The notes beneath the pieces were generated by a model. That model made no database searches. It was not told the origin of the DNA and worked only from the letters and a program-made list of their open reading frames with translations. 44,889 nucleotides of DNA, from the NCBI GenBank assembly GCA_039589195.1, contig JBDHHV010000012.1:1-44889 (forward strand). Reading direction: 5' to 3'. The position numbers were made by a program, and so were the translations under genes. Positions 8,401 through 15,372 of the stretch are shown one piece after another (the stretch's first letter is position 1; each line of letters opens with the position of its first letter). This DNA is from JBDHAC01 sp039589195. Lineage in GTDB: Bacteria > Gemmatimonadota > Gemmatimonadetes > Palauibacterales > Palauibacteraceae.

Positions 8401-8868
8401 GTGACGCACGAGGGGGCGGACCGAGCGCTTGTCGACCGGGTGATCGAGCTGGCGACGGGTGGGGATCCACAGGCGCTGCGTCGCATGTTCGGTGGCGGCG
8501 GTAGCGGGCGTGGAGCGGGAGCGGGTGCGGGTTGGCGCGAGCGCCCGGGTGAGAGCTATCCGGAGGCTGCGGCAGCCGGTGCGGCGGTCGGTCGTGCGGC
8601 TAGCCCGCGCGGTGCGGGTGGTCCTGGCGGCGCAGGCGGCTTCGATCCGGGCGAGATGCGCGACATGTTCCTGGACATTCGATCGGGGATGCGGGCCCGA
8701 GGGGCCAACGTTGGCGGCTTCCGCGGTTTCGGTGGTGGCGGTGGATCGCTTGCCGCACCGGGCACCTACACGGTCGCCGTCACGATCGGTGACGAGACGT
8801 ACACGACCCAGGTCGAAGTGGCACGGAAGGATGGCTTCGGTTTCTGGGACGAGGGCGACTCGGACTGA
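5476..8868 (+). CDS. Large secreted Asp-box (VPS10/sortilin-like) beta-propeller protein
   Basis: This 1130-residue exported protein starts at ATG 5476, with AGGAG eight bases upstream, and has a signal peptide ending LFAQ. The N-terminal 800 residues form Asp-box/BNR propellers like the sortilin VPS10 domain. At least seven Asp boxes are visible (STDGGMTW, TKDGGETW, STDGGDTW, SEDGGETW, SWDRGGNY, TDDGGESF, STDRGGSW). A Glu/Ala-rich insert of about 35 residues interrupts one blade near residue 280-315. The C-terminal part has a domain ending in VHWNLQKR, common in these proteins, then long Gly/Ala/Arg-rich linkers. Relatives are often labelled glycosyl hydrolase, but no catalytic residues can be assigned here. 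Ligand binding or protein handling outside the cell is as likely as hydrolysis. A Spy-like gene follows after 82 bases. Confidence 0.85.
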   Translation: MSTRLVLGVVAMLVAAPPVLFAQTPAVGDSAFMAGMKWRSIGPANMSGRVTDIEGIPGTKTFYVAGATSGIWKTINNGTTFRPVFDDQRVISMGDLAIAPSDPETVWAGTGEEDSRNSISPGGGVYKSTDGGMTWELMGLEDTQAIGRIVIDPRDRNRVYVAALGHPWGHNEERGLYRTKDGGETWERVHYVSEKAGFVDIAMHPDDPDILLATSWERVRGPWFLESGGPGSALWKSTDGGDTWTEVTGGGLPESEKGRIGIAIAPSDPDIVYALVEAEDPECPEAESAEAEAEGDEAEEAEGEAETDADLCSDLHGSGLYRSEDGGETWTFMNSSNTRPFYYSQVRVDPSDPDRVFWSSFNFSRDGGATVGNAAVGVHVDHHAMWWDSSDPDHIIVGNDGGIAISWDRGGNYDFVNTIPMGQFYAVSYNMDVPYRVCGGLQDNYTWCGPSRRADGEIDNHMWYSIGGGDGFYAPQDPTNPDIVFGESQQGRIYWRNTATGERHSLQAPNWREKTKALRDSIAVLEGDDPENVSADVQARIDQSRQRVRADSAQYDLRFNWNTPLQLSPHDPQTLYIGSNKVLKWTYDSDEMEPLSGDLTYADPEKIEVAYGTTGGITRDVTGAENYATIVALAESPITEGELYAGTDDGRVWRGPGGGEWIELTDRFEGVPPNTYVSRIEPSSHNARRFYVTFDGHRQDDYTPYVYVTDDGGESFRSIASNLPTGAPDFVHVIREDPENPDLLFVGTDVGVYVSTDRGGSWTRFMNGLPTVPVHDLKIHPREHELIAGTHGRSIWVADIAPLQQLADGTLPASPTVFAMKTAIQFGDVPSGGEFIAQRFFQGESAEYGAEITYWVPESVADELAEEARERMAAEREQGEEEAEPGEGQPEAGRQAAGAPTAQGRGGRQPGPRAQIAILDAAGDTVQTLTGPTGAGLNRVHWNLQKRSEPEEQSPSERADSLRNIRLYGEVGDSLVTHEGADRALVDRVIELATGGDPQALRRMFGGGGSGRGAGAGAGWRERPGESYPEAAAAGAAVGRAASPRGAGGPGGAGGFDPGEMRDMFLDIRSGMRARGANVGGFRGFGGGGGSLAAPGTYTVAVTIGDETYTTQVEVARKDGFGFWDEGDSD

Positions 8869-8950
8869 GACCTCATTAACACCCGGACGTCTCGACCTGT
8901 CCCCTAGGGTGATCGGAGGGTGAGAACACCAATCACCAGGAGCTAAGGCG

Positions 8951-9517
8951 ATGCGAAGGGGAATCCTCATAGGGATGGGACTGACCATGGTCGTCCCGGC
9001 GGTCTTGAGCGCCCAACGCGGGCCGGTGGGCCCACGTCGGCAAGCGGTCGGACCGCGCATGGCACTCGGCAACCGCGGCGCCCCCGCCCAGATGGGTCGG
9101 CAGGGGATGGCGTTCAACCCGCGGCTACTCGTCCAACGCCGGGAGGCACTGAACCTGTCGGATGAGCAGGTGACCCAGCTCGAAGCGCTCGCCGCGGAGA
9201 CACGCAGCGCCCGTGAGGCTCTCCCGGCGACCATCCGGGAACACGCGGACGCTCTGCGGGAGGCCTGGAGCGCCGAGACGGTGGACGTTCAGGCCGTCGA
9301 GCGTCACACCCGTGCGATCATGGACGCGCAGCAGCAGGCAGGCCTGGCCGCGGTGACCGCGTCGGCTCGTGCACGGGGGCTGCTCACGGCCGAACAGCGA
9401 GGGCGTATGGAGGGGTGGGTCGACGGGCGATTCGGACGGTCCGGTCGTGCTGGTGCGAGATCGGGTACGCGGCGACGGATGCCCGCGGGTGCGCGTCGTT
9501 TCCGGCGGCCGGAATGA
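8951..9517 (+). CDS. Periplasmic Spy/CpxP-like helical protein
   Basis: A 188-residue exported protein with signal peptide MRRGILIGM...LSAQ; AGGAG lies eight bases before the ATG. The middle resembles the LTXXQ/Spy/CpxP heavy-metal-resistance family: LNLSDEQVTQLEAL, then long charged helices with many Glu/Arg, and a second LTAEQRGRMEGW repeat near residue 140. Such proteins form small helical cradles that act as periplasmic chaperones or metal/stress sensors. The ends are rich in Gly, Arg and Pro and probably disordered. It may be cotranscribed with the Asp-box gene just upstream. Confidence 0.7.
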   Translation: MRRGILIGMGLTMVVPAVLSAQRGPVGPRRQAVGPRMALGNRGAPAQMGRQGMAFNPRLLVQRREALNLSDEQVTQLEALAAETRSAREALPATIREHADALREAWSAETVDVQAVERHTRAIMDAQQQAGLAAVTASARARGLLTAEQRGRMEGWVDGRFGRSGRAGARSGTRRRMPAGARRFRRPE

Positions 9518-9576
9518 GCCCGACCTCCGCATAGCCGCTATCTCGGCTCCAACAGGATTTGCGCTCTGTAGCCGGT

Positions 9577-9601
9577 CGGGTCCCGCGCGCAGCGGGGCCC
9601 G
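9577..9601 (+). terminator. GC-rich hairpin after the Spy-like gene
   Basis: CGGGTCCCGC-GCGCA-GCGGGGCCCG forms a 10-bp stem with one G-T pair, 60 bases after the Spy-like stop. No T-tract follows, so termination activity is uncertain. Confidence 0.4.
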
Positions 9602-9755
9602 TCCGACCCTCTAGTCGTCCGCCCCTCCGCCTTGCCGGTCTTCCGGTCGTCCAGCGACGACCTGTATGTTGGCCAACTCCCGGGCCGGGAGAAGTGTCTT
9701 TCAGGGTGAGCGACAGCGTTGGCCGGGGCGTGATGCCGGCCGATTCCAAGCGTGC

Positions 9756-9763
9756 TATACAAT
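9756..9763 (+). promoter_or_regulatory. Possible -10 element
   Basis: TATACAAT stands out in GC-rich surroundings 19 bases before the GTG of the TolB/FlgO-like gene. No matching -35 hexamer is recognisable at 16-18 bases upstream, so this is weak. Confidence 0.25.
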
Positions 9764-9781
9764 CCGACATCAGGGAATAGC

Positions 9782-11116
9782 GTGAACGGACTTGTGAGCG
9801 GATTCAGTGAGCTGCGGAAGCGCCACCTGTTTCAGATCATCGTCGTGTATCTGGGCGTGGCGTGGTTCTTCGTGGAGATCGTCGGGTTTCTGGTCGACAA
9901 CTACGAGCTGTCGCGCAAGGTCCTGGATACCGCCGTCATGCTGGCCGTGCTGGGATTCCCAGCCATGCTGGTGATCGGTTGGAATCACGGCGCGAAGGGC
10001 CGCCAGAACGTGGCGCGTGCGGAAGTGTGGCTGCTCCTCACCCTGGGCGTGATGGCGGCGATCGGGACGTACCGGATCACGACCGCCGAGGAGCCCCCGC
10101 GCGCGACCCCGAGCGAGTCGGCCGCGGCTCCCGGTGGCGCCGTCGGGGAGGCCTCTCTGCCCAGCGCGGCTTCCGGGGAGACCATCGATCTGGGTGCCGC
10201 GTCGGTAGCCGTGTTCCCGTTCGAGAACAACGTGTCCGATCCCGAGCTGGAATGGCTCGGCTCGGGGCTCGCGGACATGCTGACCACGAACTTCGCACAG
10301 TTGCCGGAGCTCCGAGTCGTCGGTCGCCAACGCCTGTTCGATTTGCTGCGCGAGGCGGGTCGCGATGAGACCGATGAGATCCCCGCGAGCCTGGCGTCCA
10401 CCATCGCGGAACGATCGGGTGCACACTCGATGGTACGCGGGAGCGTGGTCGGCTCGGAGGCTGAGCTGGCGATCGACGCACAGCTCATCGACCTGGAGAC
10501 GGGTACGGTCGTGGCTGCGGAGCGGGTGCGGGGCGAGGACGTGTTCGATCTCGTGGACACCCTGTCGGCCCGGCTGGCGCGGCGCCTCTCGGGTGCTCCC
10601 CCGGCGCAGAGGCCGCCCGCACCGTTGGCGAGGGTCGCGACACGCGACCCCGAAGCGGCCAGAGCCCTGTACGAGGGGCTGCGGCTCGAGCGCCAGGGGC
10701 AGCATGAGGAGGCGCGCGTGAAGCTCGCGCGCTCGGTGGAGCTGGACTCGACCAACATGCTGGCACTCATGGCGCTCAGCACCGATGAGGACCATGTCTC
10801 GGTCGATGATGCACTGCGCTATCGGACGATGGCGCTGCGCGAGGTCCAGCGCATGCTCCCGGGACTCCGAAACGTGTTCCAGGAGCGGAACATGGACGAG
10901 CAGGGGTTGGAGAAGCTCGAGGAGATGCTGGCGGAAGCTCAGGTTCAGATAGAGGGAGTCGGTCAGGCGGACGTCAATTTGGATTCCATCTTCGAGACCC
11001 TCTTCTCGTCGGTGAAGGTCGTGGTGCCTCGCTTCAGTCGGCCACCGCCGATACCGCCGGAGGAAGGCCGCGAGCAGATCCGCCCCGATCGGCCCCAGCG
11101 CGACCCACCGAACTGA
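9782..11116 (+). CDS. Membrane-anchored TolB/FlgO-like protein
   Basis: 444 residues. The GTG at 9782 has AGGGA six bases upstream and starts the conserved N-terminus FSELRKRHLFQ, so it is preferred over GTG 9752. Three hydrophobic segments follow: IIVVYLGVAWFFVEIVGFLV (about 20-39), LDTAVMLAVLGFPAMLVIGW (about 50-70) and a third near residue 86-100. This membrane module is usual at the front of TPR or adenylate-cyclase-like proteins. A periplasmic TolB-N/FlgO-like domain comes next: SVAVFPFENN, LEWLGSGLADMLTTNFAQL, VVGRQRLFDLL and MVRGSVVGS. One TPR-like repeat (ALYEGLRLERQGQHEEARVK) and a Pro/Arg-rich tail close the protein. The function is probably assembly or scaffolding and is not known. 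It is not in an operon. Confidence 0.65.
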   Translation: MNGLVSGFSELRKRHLFQIIVVYLGVAWFFVEIVGFLVDNYELSRKVLDTAVMLAVLGFPAMLVIGWNHGAKGRQNVARAEVWLLLTLGVMAAIGTYRITTAEEPPRATPSESAAAPGGAVGEASLPSAASGETIDLGAASVAVFPFENNVSDPELEWLGSGLADMLTTNFAQLPELRVVGRQRLFDLLREAGRDETDEIPASLASTIAERSGAHSMVRGSVVGSEAELAIDAQLIDLETGTVVAAERVRGEDVFDLVDTLSARLARRLSGAPPAQRPPAPLARVATRDPEAARALYEGLRLERQGQHEEARVKLARSVELDSTNMLALMALSTDEDHVSVDDALRYRTMALREVQRMLPGLRNVFQERNMDEQGLEKLEEMLAEAQVQIEGVGQADVNLDSIFETLFSSVKVVVPRFSRPPPIPPEEGREQIRPDRPQRDPPN

Positions 11117-11121
11117 GCCCG

Positions 11122-11136
11122 GCCGGGACTCCCGGC
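11122..11136 (+). terminator. Short hairpin after the TolB/FlgO-like gene
   Basis: GCCGGG-ACT-CCCGGC lies five bases after the stop codon. The stem is only 6 bp and no T-tract follows. The remaining roughly 240 bases before the aminotransferase hold no supported gene. Confidence 0.35.
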
Positions 11137-11375
11137 AGGAGCACCCGGCCCGACTGCGCCCTTGTCTCGGGCGGGCGCCGCCATTCATGTTGCCGTCCAT
11201 ACGGTCCTCATGGACTTCGATACGGGTGTAAGCGGCGGCTTGTGCGTGCCACGGTGCCGCCCTGTAAATAGACACATCTGCGACCGTTGACCCGCCGGGT
11301 CCCGATAGGTGGAAGGGGTCACGAGCGTTGACCCTCACCCGGCGCGGAGCCCGCGCCCGCCATGAGGAGACCGTG

Positions 11376-12500
11376 ATGGAACGAAGAGCCTTCCTACGGA
11401 CCGGCCTGGCCGCCGGTGTCGCGAGCGTCACCCCCGTCCCGCTCCACGGCATGTCATGGCTATTCGACCCCCGGCACGCTCAAGACGGTGTCATGCGGCT
11501 GAGCTCCAACGAAAACCCCCTGGGGCTCGCACCCGTCGCCCGCGAGGCGGTGCTCGGGGGTCGCGAGGACGCGAACCGGTACCCGGGGGCATCGCGCCGG
11601 GCGCTCATCGAGGTCCTCGCTCCGTATCTGGATGTGCCGCCGGAGCGGCTCTTCTTCGGGGCGGGGTCCACCGAAATCCTGCGCGTCGCGGTTCAGGCGT
11701 GGAGCACGCCCAACGCGCACCTCGTGCTCGCGTCCCCCACGTTCGAAGATGTCCCCGGCTACGCGCGACCGTTCCCCTACCAGGTCGACGCCGTTCCGCT
11801 CACGGCGGACCACGCGCACGACATCGGACGGATGCGGGAGATCGTCGATGGCTCCTCGAACCCGGCGATCGTCTACATCTGCAACCCGAACAACCCCACG
11901 GGCACCCTGACCTCGTCCGCCGAAGTGGACGAGTGGATCGGTGAGGGTTCCGATCAGACGTTGTTCCTCGTCGACGAGGCCTATCTGGAGTATGCGAACG
12001 ACCCGAAGTACTGGTCCGCCGAGCGCTGGACCGCCGAGCGGACGAACGTGATCATCGTACGGACGTTCTCGAAGATCTACGCGATGGCGGGGATGCGGCT
12101 CGGGTACGGGATCGCGCACCCCAAGACGGTCCGCCGGATGCGGCCCTTCCTGACGAGAAACAACCCGAATCACATGGCTGCCGTCGCCGCCGCTGCCTCG
12201 CTCGGGGACTCCGAGCTCGTAGGGCGGAGCGTGGGCATGAACAGCCGCGCGAAAGCGATCACGCACGAGTGTCTGGACGATTTGGGGCTCGAGTACCTGC
12301 CCACGCACACGAACTTCCTCATGCACCGAATCCAGGGTGAGCTCAGGACCTACATCGAGCGGATGTCGGAGGCCGGGATCCGCGTGGGACGGCCGTTCCC
12401 GCCGATGCTCGAGTACAATCGCCTCTCGTTCGGTCTGCCCGAGGAGATGGAGCGCTTCGCCGAGACGCTGCGCGGCTTCCGCGGTCGCGGCTGGGTATGA
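11376..12500 (+). CDS. Tat-exported class I/II aminotransferase (HisC-like)
   Basis: A 374-residue PLP aminotransferase most like histidinol-phosphate aminotransferase. ATG 11376 has GAGGAG seven bases upstream. The N-terminus MERRAFLRTGLAAGVASV is a twin-arginine (Tat) signal, so the enzyme is predicted to be exported folded. Catalytic landmarks of fold type I are present: LSSNENPLG at the start of the domain, FFGAGSTEIL, YICNPNNPTGTL, LVDEAYLEY and the PLP-lysine motif TFSKIYAMAGMRLGYG with Lys233. Histidine biosynthesis is cytoplasmic, so a Tat signal argues against a biosynthetic HisC role and for action on an amino compound in the periplasm. The stop overlaps the next gene start (ATGA), so the amidohydrolase is translationally coupled. 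Confidence 0.85.
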   Translation: MERRAFLRTGLAAGVASVTPVPLHGMSWLFDPRHAQDGVMRLSSNENPLGLAPVAREAVLGGREDANRYPGASRRALIEVLAPYLDVPPERLFFGAGSTEILRVAVQAWSTPNAHLVLASPTFEDVPGYARPFPYQVDAVPLTADHAHDIGRMREIVDGSSNPAIVYICNPNNPTGTLTSSAEVDEWIGEGSDQTLFLVDEAYLEYANDPKYWSAERWTAERTNVIIVRTFSKIYAMAGMRLGYGIAHPKTVRRMRPFLTRNNPNHMAAVAAAASLGDSELVGRSVGMNSRAKAITHECLDDLGLEYLPTHTNFLMHRIQGELRTYIERMSEAGIRVGRPFPPMLEYNRLSFGLPEEMERFAETLRGFRGRGWV

Positions 12501-14371
12501 TCCCACGCTTCACCGGCGGGCGGGTACTCGCCGCCGCTGGTAGGCGGGCGCTCACCCCCGCAGGCGGGCAGGCACCCATCGCCACCCGCCGGTGGGTACT
12601 CGCCGCCGTCTCGCTGTCGTGCATCGGGCTGTCCGCGTGTGACGGCGGGCCCGGTGCGGGCTCCGAGAGTGCGCCGGTCGATCTGCTCCTCACCAATGGC
12701 CGCGTCTATACCCTGACCTGGCCCGCACCGGCGACGGATGGAACCCCGTCGTCTGAGGCACCCTACGGGGCCGACGGCTGGCGCCCCGATGCGGAGGCCG
12801 TCGCGATCCGGGATGGCGCGCTGGTGTTCGTCGGCTCGGACGCGGAAGCCGAAGCCTATCGCGCAAATGCGGCGAGGGTGGTCGATGTGGGCGGAGCCAC
12901 GGTTCTCCCAGGGCTGGTGGACGCGCACGTTCACATCGCTTCACTGGGCGCTCGTCTCGAGCAGGTGGATCTGGTTGGCTCAGAGACGGAGGAAGAGGCG
13001 ATTGCTCGCGTGGTGGAGCGCATCGCGCGGTACGCGCCGGGTGAGTGGATCCTGGGGTGGGGGTGGGACGAAGGTGCCTGGGCGGACCGATACCCCACCC
13101 ACGAGCGCCTGACGGCCGCGATCCCCGATCACCCCGCCCTGCTGCGTGGTTTGCACGGGTTCGCGCTATGGGCGAACCGCCCGGCCCTCGAGCGCGCGGG
13201 GATCGACGCGGGTACGCCTGCCCCGGCCGGGGGAGAGATTCGGCGGGATCCCGAGGGGCGGCCTACGGGCCTGTTCCTGAACCGGGCCACGACGCTGTTC
13301 GACGCGGTTCTGCCGGAGGCGACGCCGGAACGGCTCGAAAGGCAGGTCGTGTCGGGGCTCCGCGCGATGGCCGAGGACGGCTTCGTGATGGTGCACGAGG
13401 CGGGTGCCGATGCCGCCCTCATGACGGCGCTGGAGACCCTCGAGCGCGATGGCGGACTGCCGGTCCGCGTGTACGCCATGCTGTCCGGGCGTGACACGGC
13501 GCTTCTGGAGGCCTGGCGTGAGCGAGGACCCGATGCGCCCGGTGGGGAAGGGCCCGCCGAGCGTCTGATCACGCGGTCGGTGAAGGGGCACTACGACGGT
13601 GCGCTCGGCTCGCGCGGGGCGCTGATGCTCGACGACTACAGCGATCTCCCCGGTCAGACGGGGATCGGCTCGCACGGCTACGGCTACGACCACGATCGGA
13701 TCGCGGAGCTCGCCCGGGTCGGGTTCCAACCCGCCATCCACGCCATCGGGGACGCCGGGAACCGCGAGACCCTCGACTTCATGGCGGCTCTGTTCGAGGA
13801 CACCGCGGCCCTCCACGCGCTGCGTCCCCGCATCGAGCACGCGCAGATCGTGCACCCCGACGACTTCCGGCGTTTCGCGGACCTGGGGGTGATCGCCTCG
13901 ATGCAGCCGCCACACATGGCGGAGGACAAGACCTGGGCGGAACAGCGACTGGGGCCGGAGCGGATCCGGGGCGCGTACGCGTGGCGGACGTTCCGGGAGA
14001 CCGGAGTGCCGCTCGCCTTCAGCTCCGACCTGCCCGGCTCGGACCACGACATCTTCTACGGTCTGCACGCGGCGGTCACGCGGCGCGACACGGCCCTGGA
14101 GCCGTCCGGCGGCTGGTATCCGGAGCAGCGGCTGACCCCGGAGGAGGCGGTGCGCGGGTACACGAGCGGGGCGGCCTACGCGGCGCACCTGGAGACCCGG
14201 ACGGGTGTCCTGGCGCCGGGCCGCTGGGCCGATATCACGGTGCTGAGCGTCGATCCTCTAGCGACACCGCCCGATTCGTACGAGAGGATCCTGAGGGGTA
14301 GCATCGTGCTCACGATCGTCGGGGGTGAGATCGTTTACGAGCGGTTGTCGGGGGCGCACCTCGCGGAGTAG
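12497..14371 (+). CDS. YtcJ-like amidohydrolase lipoprotein
   Basis: 624 residues of the amidohydrolase_3 (YtcJ) family: metal-dependent hydrolases of amides, carbamates or related bonds. The start is the ATG overlapping the aminotransferase stop. About 30 residues then precede a lipobox (VSLSCIGLSAC), giving an unusually long n-region encoded by repeated DNA. Family landmarks are LLLTNGRVYTL, the metal ligands VDAHVH (His144 and His146), SVKGHYDGALGSRGA with Lys363, AIHAIGDAGNRETLDF, RIEHAQIVHP and FSSDLPGSDHD, plus a C-terminal beta domain ending TIVGGEIVYERL. The protein should sit on a membrane facing the periplasm, the same compartment as the upstream Tat aminotransferase. Substrate is unknown. 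Confidence 0.87.
   Translation: MIPRFTGGRVLAAAGRRALTPAGGQAPIATRRWVLAAVSLSCIGLSACDGGPGAGSESAPVDLLLTNGRVYTLTWPAPATDGTPSSEAPYGADGWRPDAEAVAIRDGALVFVGSDAEAEAYRANAARVVDVGGATVLPGLVDAHVHIASLGARLEQVDLVGSETEEEAIARVVERIARYAPGEWILGWGWDEGAWADRYPTHERLTAAIPDHPALLRGLHGFALWANRPALERAGIDAGTPAPAGGEIRRDPEGRPTGLFLNRATTLFDAVLPEATPERLERQVVSGLRAMAEDGFVMVHEAGADAALMTALETLERDGGLPVRVYAMLSGRDTALLEAWRERGPDAPGGEGPAERLITRSVKGHYDGALGSRGALMLDDYSDLPGQTGIGSHGYGYDHDRIAELARVGFQPAIHAIGDAGNRETLDFMAALFEDTAALHALRPRIEHAQIVHPDDFRRFADLGVIASMQPPHMAEDKTWAEQRLGPERIRGAYAWRTFRETGVPLAFSSDLPGSDHDIFYGLHAAVTRRDTALEPSGGWYPEQRLTPEEAVRGYTSGAAYAAHLETRTGVLAPGRWADITVLSVDPLATPPDSYERILRGSIVLTIVGGEIVYERLSGAHLAE
12522..12608 (+). repeat. Direct repeat with GC-rich hairpins inside the amidohydrolase signal region
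   Basis: GGGTACTCGCCGCCG occurs at 12522-12536 and again at 12594-12608. Between and around them are short inverted GGCGGG/CCCGCC words, as in REP-like elements. In frame the repeat encodes VLAA twice, lengthening the stretch before the lipobox. Confidence 0.55.
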
Positions 14372-14384
14372 GACCCCCGCCGCT

Positions 14385-15137
14385 CTATCGCGAGCTCTTC
14401 CCGATGGTGCGCTCCAGGTATCCGCGTATGTGAGCGTGAATCTCCGGGTCCTTCCAAAGCGCCTCCACCTCCGCGTCGTATGCGTCATCCACCGCGGCCC
14501 CGGAGGCGGCGAGCCGCCGCCTGGTGAGCGCGAACGTCGCGGGAGGGATCCGGCTCATCTCTCGCCCGACTTCGACCGCCCGATCGATTACCGCATCATG
14601 GTCGACCACCTCGTGCACGAGTCCGTGCGCGAGTGCTTCGCGTGAGCCCGACAGGCTCCCACGCAACACGACATCCCCGAGGTAGGCCCGCGGCACCGCG
14701 GCCCGCACGATCTCGAGAGCGCTGCTCGGAAACGGAACGCCGACCCGGAGCTCGGGCACGCCGATCGTTCCATCGCCGGCCGCCATGATCCGGTAATCGC
14801 ACGCGCAGGCGATCACCGCTCCTCCGGCGATCGCGTGTCCGTTGATGGCCGCGATCAGAGGTTTCGGAAACGACCGCAGAGCGTCGATCAGATCCACGAG
14901 TGCACGGAGGAAGCCAGCCACGTACGCCTCGCCCCCCTCCAGCAGTCGGAAGAGATCCACGCCGGCCGAGAAGATGTTGCCGGTACCGGTGACGACGGTG
15001 GCGCCACTCGCATCCTCGGACCCGAGCCGGCTCAGCGACACGGCCAGGGCCTCGCAGAGCTCCACGTCCAGTGCGTTGGCCTTTCCGTGCTCCAGCCTGA
15101 GGACGGTGATGCCCTCGCGGTCCTCGAGTCGAATCAC
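14385..15137 (-). CDS. Enoyl-CoA hydratase/isomerase family (crotonase) protein
   Basis: 250 residues from GTG 15137, chosen because GGAGGAGGATC immediately precedes it and the crotonase fold starts at once (VIRLEDREGITVLRLEHGKANALD). The CoA/oxyanion-hole block is INGHAIAGGAVIACACDYRI. The second acidic site is IGVPELRVGVPFPSS with Glu129. The first catalytic glutamate of true hydratases (the E of the GGxxELA block) appears to be replaced here by Val/Ile, leaving one acid. That suggests an isomerase, hydrolase or other crotonase activity rather than standard 2-enoyl-CoA hydration. It converges on the amidohydrolase with a 13-base gap. Confidence 0.83.
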   Translation of the reverse strand: MIRLEDREGITVLRLEHGKANALDVELCEALAVSLSRLGSEDASGATVVTGTGNIFSAGVDLFRLLEGGEAYVAGFLRALVDLIDALRSFPKPLIAAINGHAIAGGAVIACACDYRIMAAGDGTIGVPELRVGVPFPSSALEIVRAAVPRAYLGDVVLRGSLSGSREALAHGLVHEVVDHDAVIDRAVEVGREMSRIPPATFALTRRRLAASGAAVDDAYDAEVEALWKDPEIHAHIRGYLERTIGKSSR

Positions 15138-15372
15138 GATCCTCCTCCGGTGTAAGGTTTTGCCCGGCCGTGGCATCTTACCTGGGGAGGCGATGAGCCG
15201 CAGGCCGGTCGGGTGCCACGGGCCGCCAGCGGCCTTTGGCAACCTCTGGCTGCGCCCGTAGGTCCAACCGCGTGGATTCCCGGTTGCCAGACGCTTGAGA
15301 ACCCGCGTTACTACGGATAGCGAAGGCCGGCACGAGTCCGGCCCTCGGAACATCTCGTACGGAGGCTACCGA

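Noticed and set aside
9770..11452. Minus-strand frame of 560 codons opposite the TolB/FlgO-like gene
   Set aside because: His/Arg/Gln-rich mirror frame of a gene with membrane helices and a conserved domain.
11376..12500. Calling this gene hisC
   Set aside because: The fold is HisC-like, but the Tat signal and amidohydrolase partner argue against histidine biosynthesis, so no symbol was given.
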